DNA from: an uncultured Catenibacterium sp.
GTDB taxonomy: Bacteria; Bacillota_I; Bacilli_A; Erysipelotrichales; Coprobacillaceae
DNA length: 16,240 nt
Direction: 5' to 3'
Assembly (NCBI GenBank): GCA_900764725.1
Contig: CAAFPB010000491.1
Span: forward strand, 1-16,240
The notes beneath the pieces are model-generated. The model did not search any database, was not told where the DNA came from, and saw only the letters and a program-made list of their open reading frames with translations. The translations under genes were made by a program, and so were the position numbers. Of the stretch, positions 13,505-16,240 are shown in pieces (positions within the stretch are counted from its first letter, which is position 1; each line of letters opens with the position of its first letter).

Positions 13505-14170
13505 CTATTTGTAGAGTTGCTTAAGATACAGCAGTACTCTGTGCCATAAAGATGGCTTGCTGCCTCTCTTAATACGCTCTACATATTTGACTATTCTCTC
13601 ATACTCTCTACCACTCACCTTGCTGTCCTTATAGGCTCTGGCAATTAACTCCTTACCTGTGCCATAAAAGCAGCCAACTGCCCACATATCATTGCTACGT
13701 GTCCATGTGAAGAACCTGCCAGATGACCACCAATTCTTGAATACTATCCAATCATGTTTAGACTCTATGACTGCATCACCAATAATTTTAGCAGCACCCT
13801 TTATGACTATAGTGCCTCTAGTTGGTTTTATGAGAGTATCGTTGAAAATACAAGTATCACCACCTATAAACACATCACCAGATACAAAAGCATTATCCCC
13901 AACAATAGCTCTATGAGAGATATATGCATGATGTCTCACACAAGCATGGCCACACACATGTGCTTGACAATTAACGGATGCACCATCATAGACCTTGGCT
14001 TCATCACCTACCCAGGCATTATCACACAGGTTTTCATAACACTCTATGAAACCACCCAAAGCACCTTTCATTACACCACAGAAACTCTCAGTGCACCTGA
14101 TGCGATGCAATGTATGACCATCAAACTCAATAGTCTCATCGGTCATTTCATAATGTCTTCCAGTGTTCAT
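13505..14170 (-). CDS. Left-handed beta-helix (hexapeptide repeat) protein
   Basis: This protein has 221 residues. Residues 35-140 carry hexapeptide-type repeats (NAWVGDEAKVYDGASVNCQA, HAYISHRAIVGDNAFVSGDV, GGDTCIFNDT), which build a left-handed beta-helix. Residues 150-185 are aromatic (WIVFKNWWSSGRFFTW and CFYGTGKELI), and the C-terminus is basic. Related phage-associated proteins resemble acyltransferase-type beta-helices, but I see no clear active-site His motif. It may be a structural scaffold, enzyme or surface-modifying protein. TAG stop. Confidence 0.75.
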   Translation of the reverse strand: MNTGRHYEMTDETIEFDGHTLHRIRCTESFCGVMKGALGGFIECYENLCDNAWVGDEAKVYDGASVNCQAHVCGHACVRHHAYISHRAIVGDNAFVSGDVFIGGDTCIFNDTLIKPTRGTIVIKGAAKIIGDAVIESKHDWIVFKNWWSSGRFFTWTRSNDMWAVGCFYGTGKELIARAYKDSKVSGREYERIVKYVERIKRGSKPSLWHRVLLYLKQLYK

Positions 14171-14322
14171 ATTATCTTACTAAAATATCATAAATCCATT
14201 TAGAATCAATTATCTCGAAATCCTCTGCCACCTAAAGTTTTGATGTCTCTCCATCAGTCTCTGCATGTCCTCATACCAAGTAGCCACCAGTCAAAACCAA
14301 ATACAGCCCCTTGAACTAAAAG
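14171..14322. other. Intergenic stretch with possible decayed coding remnant
   Basis: No intact gene. On the minus strand, one frame reads QGAVFGFDWWLLGM and ends soon after at TGA, while a second frame across the same bases reads ATWYEDMQRLMERHQNF and ends with TAA. The two together resemble a frameshifted C-terminal fragment. This could be chance. Confidence 0.25.
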
Positions 14323-14408
14323 TACTCCCTATGGGACTCGAACCCATGACCCTTGGATTAAAAGTCCGATGCTCTCAAGCCTTGCGGAACCAACTGAGCT
14401 AAGGGAGT
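14323..14408 (-). tRNA. tRNA-Lys (TTT) with enlarged D loop containing a hairpin
   Basis: Acceptor ACTCCCT pairs with AGGGAGT, with A73. The T arm is ATGGG-TTCGAGT-CCCAT. The anticodon arm TCGGA-CTTTTAA-TCCAA has one C-A mismatch, with anticodon TTT. The D stem GCTC/GAGC holds a 21-nt D loop instead of the usual 8-11, with a CC-GCAA-GG mini-hairpin. The insertion lies where the longer inserts sit in the other interrupted tRNAs. It duplicates the specificity of the tRNA-Lys at 11267-11413. CCA is not encoded. Confidence 0.85.
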
Positions 14409-14415
14409 GAGCCAT

Positions 14416-14649
14416 TTATAACACCTCTTTAATAGTCAGACTCTTTATCATACTGTTCACTATCTCATAAGTGATAATGATTTTATTACTATCCACTTCA
14501 AGACTGACAGATATAGGAGATATTATATCTACCTTTATAGAGTCTCCAAACACATCATACATATATCTCTTCATGTTGGATATGTTGAACACTCTACATC
14601 CCTTACCCAAACCTAGTTTGTTAAGGATTGTAACAAGAAGCTCAGACAT
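14416..14649 (-). CDS. Small hypothetical protein, unknown function
   Basis: This call gives 77 residues from ATG 14649-14647 (MSELLVTILNKLGLGKG). A start 21 codons upstream is possible but would overlap a small membrane ORF, so the shorter start is preferred. The body is beta-rich (VDIISPISVSLEVDSNK, IIITYEIVNSM). The gene begins 1 nt after the upstream 31-residue ORF ends. No family is recognised. Confidence 0.6.
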   Translation of the reverse strand: MSELLVTILNKLGLGKGCRVFNISNMKRYMYDVFGDSIKVDIISPISVSLEVDSNKIIITYEIVNSMIKSLTIKEVL

Positions 14650-14650
14650 C

Positions 14651-14746
14651 TTATTTATCGTTAAAAAAGACATGCCATAGCAAGATACAAAACAAGAATG
14701 TACCAAAACCATAGAATATTATCTCTAAAATTCCTAATATTATCAT
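14651..14746 (-). CDS. Possible 31-residue membrane peptide
   Basis: This frame (ILEIIFYGFGTFLFCILLW) has a single hydrophobic helix. Its ATG overlaps the stop of the preceding 21-residue frame as ATGA, and it ends 1 nt before the next start. The chain of overlapping start-stop signals supports real translation, although the size limits confidence. Confidence 0.45.
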   Translation of the reverse strand: MIILGILEIIFYGFGTFLFCILLWHVFFNDK

Positions 14747-14808
14747 AGGTCTTTCATTTTTAATATCCAAGCTATTATAAATAGCCAAGCAAGTATTGTT
14801 ATACCCAT
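14743..14808 (-). CDS. Possible 21-residue membrane peptide
   Basis: This frame (MGITILAWLFIIAWILKMK) starts as TGATG on the stop of the secreted 97-residue protein gene. It has a hydrophobic core and a lysine-rich end. It is likely translationally coupled, but it is very short and unverified. Confidence 0.38.
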   Translation of the reverse strand: MGITILAWLFIIAWILKMKDL

Positions 14809-15101
14809 CACTTCTTGGTCTCCTTGGCAATAGCTTCCTTAATACCCTTGGGAAGATACATTCTGTACTCCTTACCTGTCTTAGCTGATACTTTGTTTAT
14901 ATACACAGCTCCAGAAGAGGTAATGAATATAGGATATACCTTATTATTCCTATCCTTGTATGTGTATTTGGTCTCCTTACCCTCAGACTTTCTAAAAGTC
15001 TTTGTGGTATCCTGCACGAAGGTATTACCCTCACGCTTGAATTGCTGTGCACTGGCCATAAGACTGATGCAAGCAAATATTAAAACTACTATAATTCTCA
15101 T
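14808..15101 (-). CDS. Small exported protein with signal peptide
   Basis: This protein has 97 residues. The signal peptide is at 1-18 (MRIIVVLIFACISLMASAQ), cleaved after ASA. The mature part is charged and basic (TKTFRKSEGKETKYTYKDRN), with a beta-rich core (VYPIFITSSGAVYIN) ending IKEAIAKETKK. It would be periplasmic or outer-surface. The stop overlaps the next start as TGATG. No family is recognised. Confidence 0.7.
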   Translation of the reverse strand: MRIIVVLIFACISLMASAQQFKREGNTFVQDTTKTFRKSEGKETKYTYKDRNNKVYPIFITSSGAVYINKVSAKTGKEYRMYLPKGIKEAIAKETKK

Positions 15102-15175
15102 ATTTAATCTGTTTTTAATTGTTTACTATAAAAGTCTTTTCCTATTCTCACGAACCAGAAAAGCCCAATCTACAA

Positions 15176-15388
15176 CTACAATTTATCTATAATGTTAAAT
15201 CCTGTGAAGGAATCAAACTCCTTCTTGGATATTAATTTATAAGATAGATAAATTAGAGCAACACAAACTAACCCAAATATCAGAAGATATTGAATACCTA
15301 CTGACATTATCACGTCAGCACCTACTATGAATAGGATGCTGCATATTATTGTTGCGTACAATAATACACATTTACTTACTTTAATCAT
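15176..15388 (-). CDS. Small two-helix membrane protein
   Basis: This protein has 70 residues from ATG 15388-15386, which overlaps the upstream stop. Hydrophobic helices: CVLLYATIICSILFIVGADV and IQYLLIFGLVCVALIYL, then a charged tail (KKEFDSFTGFN). The longer frame that includes it starts inside another gene and is not used. Function unknown. Confidence 0.6.
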   Translation of the reverse strand: MIKVSKCVLLYATIICSILFIVGADVIMSVGIQYLLIFGLVCVALIYLSYKLISKKEFDSFTGFNIIDKL

Positions 15389-15710
15389 TGTTCCATGTAT
15401 AAGATGAATAAAAACACGATAACTCTCTAGCTGTTTGCTTGGCTTCTTCAAGATACTCAGACAAGAAGTCAGACACTTCATAAAAATCATGCCTGTTGCC
15501 TTCAAACTGAATATCCAAGACATCCTCACAGAAAGCAAGAGCACCCCTTTGTTTAGGAGTGCTCTCTCTCCATATATTGATGTCAACCAATCTAATAGTC
15601 CAATCAAATCTTCTATTGATGGCTTTATATTCTTCAGCCTCTCTTATAGATTTGAATGGCACACCAACAGGATTGCCTGTAGTATCATAGACGACATACT
15701 TCCTACTCAT
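15381..15710 (-). CDS. Hypothetical protein, possibly found in related phages
   Basis: This protein has 109 residues. It begins MSRKYVVYDTTGNPVGVPF, followed by SIREAEEYKAINRRFDWTI. The central segment TPKQRGALAFCEDVLDIQF and helical DFLSEYLEEAKQTARE are acidic. It overlaps the next start by 8 nt and the upstream stop by a few bases. No function is recognised. Confidence 0.65.
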   Translation of the reverse strand: MSRKYVVYDTTGNPVGVPFKSIREAEEYKAINRRFDWTIRLVDINIWRESTPKQRGALAFCEDVLDIQFEGNRHDFYEVSDFLSEYLEEAKQTARELSCFYSSYTWNND

Positions 15711-15915
15711 GGTCTACTATCTTTTGTTTAGACTCATAATAGTCAAAGACATCATAAGAGTCTGTCCAACTATATTGTGCATCAAGTGAATCCAATAGAC
15801 TCTCTGATGCTTTATAGTACTTCTTGTAATAGCTTATAACCTCTCTTGTCTCTCTTATATATGCAGATGAGAGAAACAGTAGAATTGACTCTACTATGAT
15901 GAGAATTGTTCTCAT
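15703..15915 (-). CDS. Small membrane-anchored protein
   Basis: This protein has 70 residues. N-terminal helix MRTILIIVESILLFLSSAYI, then tyrosine- and aspartate-rich segments (SYYKKYYKAS, YSWTDSYDVFDYYE). Its start overlaps the upstream stop (ATGA) and its stop (TAG) overlaps the next gene. Probably exported or membrane-anchored; function unknown. Confidence 0.55.
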   Translation of the reverse strand: MRTILIIVESILLFLSSAYIRETREVISYYKKYYKASESLLDSLDAQYSWTDSYDVFDYYESKQKIVDHE

Positions 15916-16088
15916 TTTACTATCACTTTGACATTATGTGACCTATACATCTTGACTTCAGAGGGTCTAATCTCATATAGCTCACCCCAGAATACAATAA
16001 AGTATCTCTTAGGTTTATGAACCTTTATAGTAAGTTCATAGTTTACTGTGGAGCATACAAAAACTCCTTTTAATCTCTTTCTTGCCAT
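15912..16088 (-). CDS. Small basic hypothetical protein
   Basis: This protein has 58 residues (MARKRLKGVFVCSTVNYELT onward), basic and beta-rich, with VHKPKRYFIVFWGELYE and a lysine-valine end. Its ATG is at 16088-16086, and its TGA overlaps the next start codon. It is the first coding gene at the right end of the window. It could be a nucleic-acid-binding peptide. Confidence 0.55.
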   Translation of the reverse strand: MARKRLKGVFVCSTVNYELTIKVHKPKRYFIVFWGELYEIRPSEVKMYRSHNVKVIVK

Positions 16089-16123
16089 TGTTATGTTATT
16101 TTGTGGTTATTTTTCTTTTATAG

Positions 16124-16193
16124 TAGGTGATATAGGATTTGAGCCTATTTGCATAGAATAACTATTGCATTAACCAATATATGCTAATCACCT
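16124..16193 (-). ncRNA. tRNA-like sequence with shortened anticodon arm, possibly degenerate tRNA
   Basis: Acceptor AGGTGAT pairs with ATCACCT, with A73; the T arm is ATAGG-CTCAAAT-CCTAT; the D arm GCAT/ATGC surrounds GGTTA. Only 17 nt separate the D arm from the T stem, instead of about 22. The remaining hairpin ATAG-TTATT-CTAT leaves a 5-nt loop, or a 7-nt loop with a 3-bp stem (anticodon reading TAT, isoleucine). The T loop begins CTC rather than TTC. It is probably a pseudo-tRNA or a decoy/processing element. Confidence 0.5.
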
Positions 16194-16240
16194 TTAGCAC
16201 TGTTATTATTAAAGTCAGTAACCTCCAGTACTCTTTAAGA

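Noticed and set aside
954..13916. Plus-strand open frames scattered through the window
   Set aside because: They lie opposite well-supported minus-strand genes, have atypical composition and carry no recognisable motif.
15176..15607. 143-residue minus-strand frame
   Set aside because: Its N-terminal half overlaps the 109-residue gene in another frame; only the C-terminal 70 residues with a coupled start look real.

Overview
The window looks like part of a crAss-like (Crassvirales-type) double-stranded DNA phage infecting Bacteroidales. The evidence is a long run of tightly packed genes all on the minus strand, a replication module (TOPRIM primase, candidate ssDNA-binding protein, P-loop ATPase, DnaB-like helicase, SF2 helicase), an SPFH lipoprotein with a Bacteroidetes-type signal, a free-standing HNH endonuclease, several tRNAs, and a promoter that fits the Bacteroides consensus TTTG-N20-TAnnTTTG. 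The taxonomic call is an inference from gene content. The standard genetic code fits, with TAA, TAG and TGA all used as stops. Bases 1-21 are Illumina adapter, so the left end is an assembly edge that cuts the primase gene.

Layout, following transcription from high to low coordinates. At 16193-14416 there is a degenerate tRNA-like sequence, a chain of very small overlapping genes (many membrane or secreted) and a tRNA-Lys with a hairpin inserted in its D loop (14323-14408). At 14170-13107 are a left-handed beta-helix (hexapeptide repeat) protein, a zinc-ribbon-like protein and a tiny ORF. At 13075-10538 is the most unusual unit: a strong promoter, a TROVE/Ro60-family RNA-binding protein, then an RNA cassette ending in an intrinsic terminator. 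At 10493-6879 are unrecognised proteins, membrane proteins, the SPFH lipoprotein and the HNH endonuclease. At 6843-22 is the replication module.

The RNA cassette (10579-11593) contains six copies of a small structured RNA, each with the core AGTGA ... P2 ... TACTTCA ... CAAY ... P2' ... TTCT on the minus strand. Three copies are free-standing and closed by an 8-11 bp terminal stem. Three are circular permutations of the same fold, inserted inside tRNA genes (tRNA-Thr GGT, a tRNA with apparent anticodon TTA, tRNA-Lys TTT) and interrupting the D arm or the top of the anticodon stem. The stem pairings covary between copies. Because the cassette lies directly downstream of a Ro60-type gene and is probably co-transcribed with it, I propose that these are phage Y-RNA-like Ro ligands, or a small intron/ribozyme family, or both. 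I do not recognise the core as any known ribozyme or intron class.

The genes as a set suggest a replication block and a separate RNA-management block (tRNAs, Ro-like protein, structured RNAs) that could maintain or protect translation during infection.
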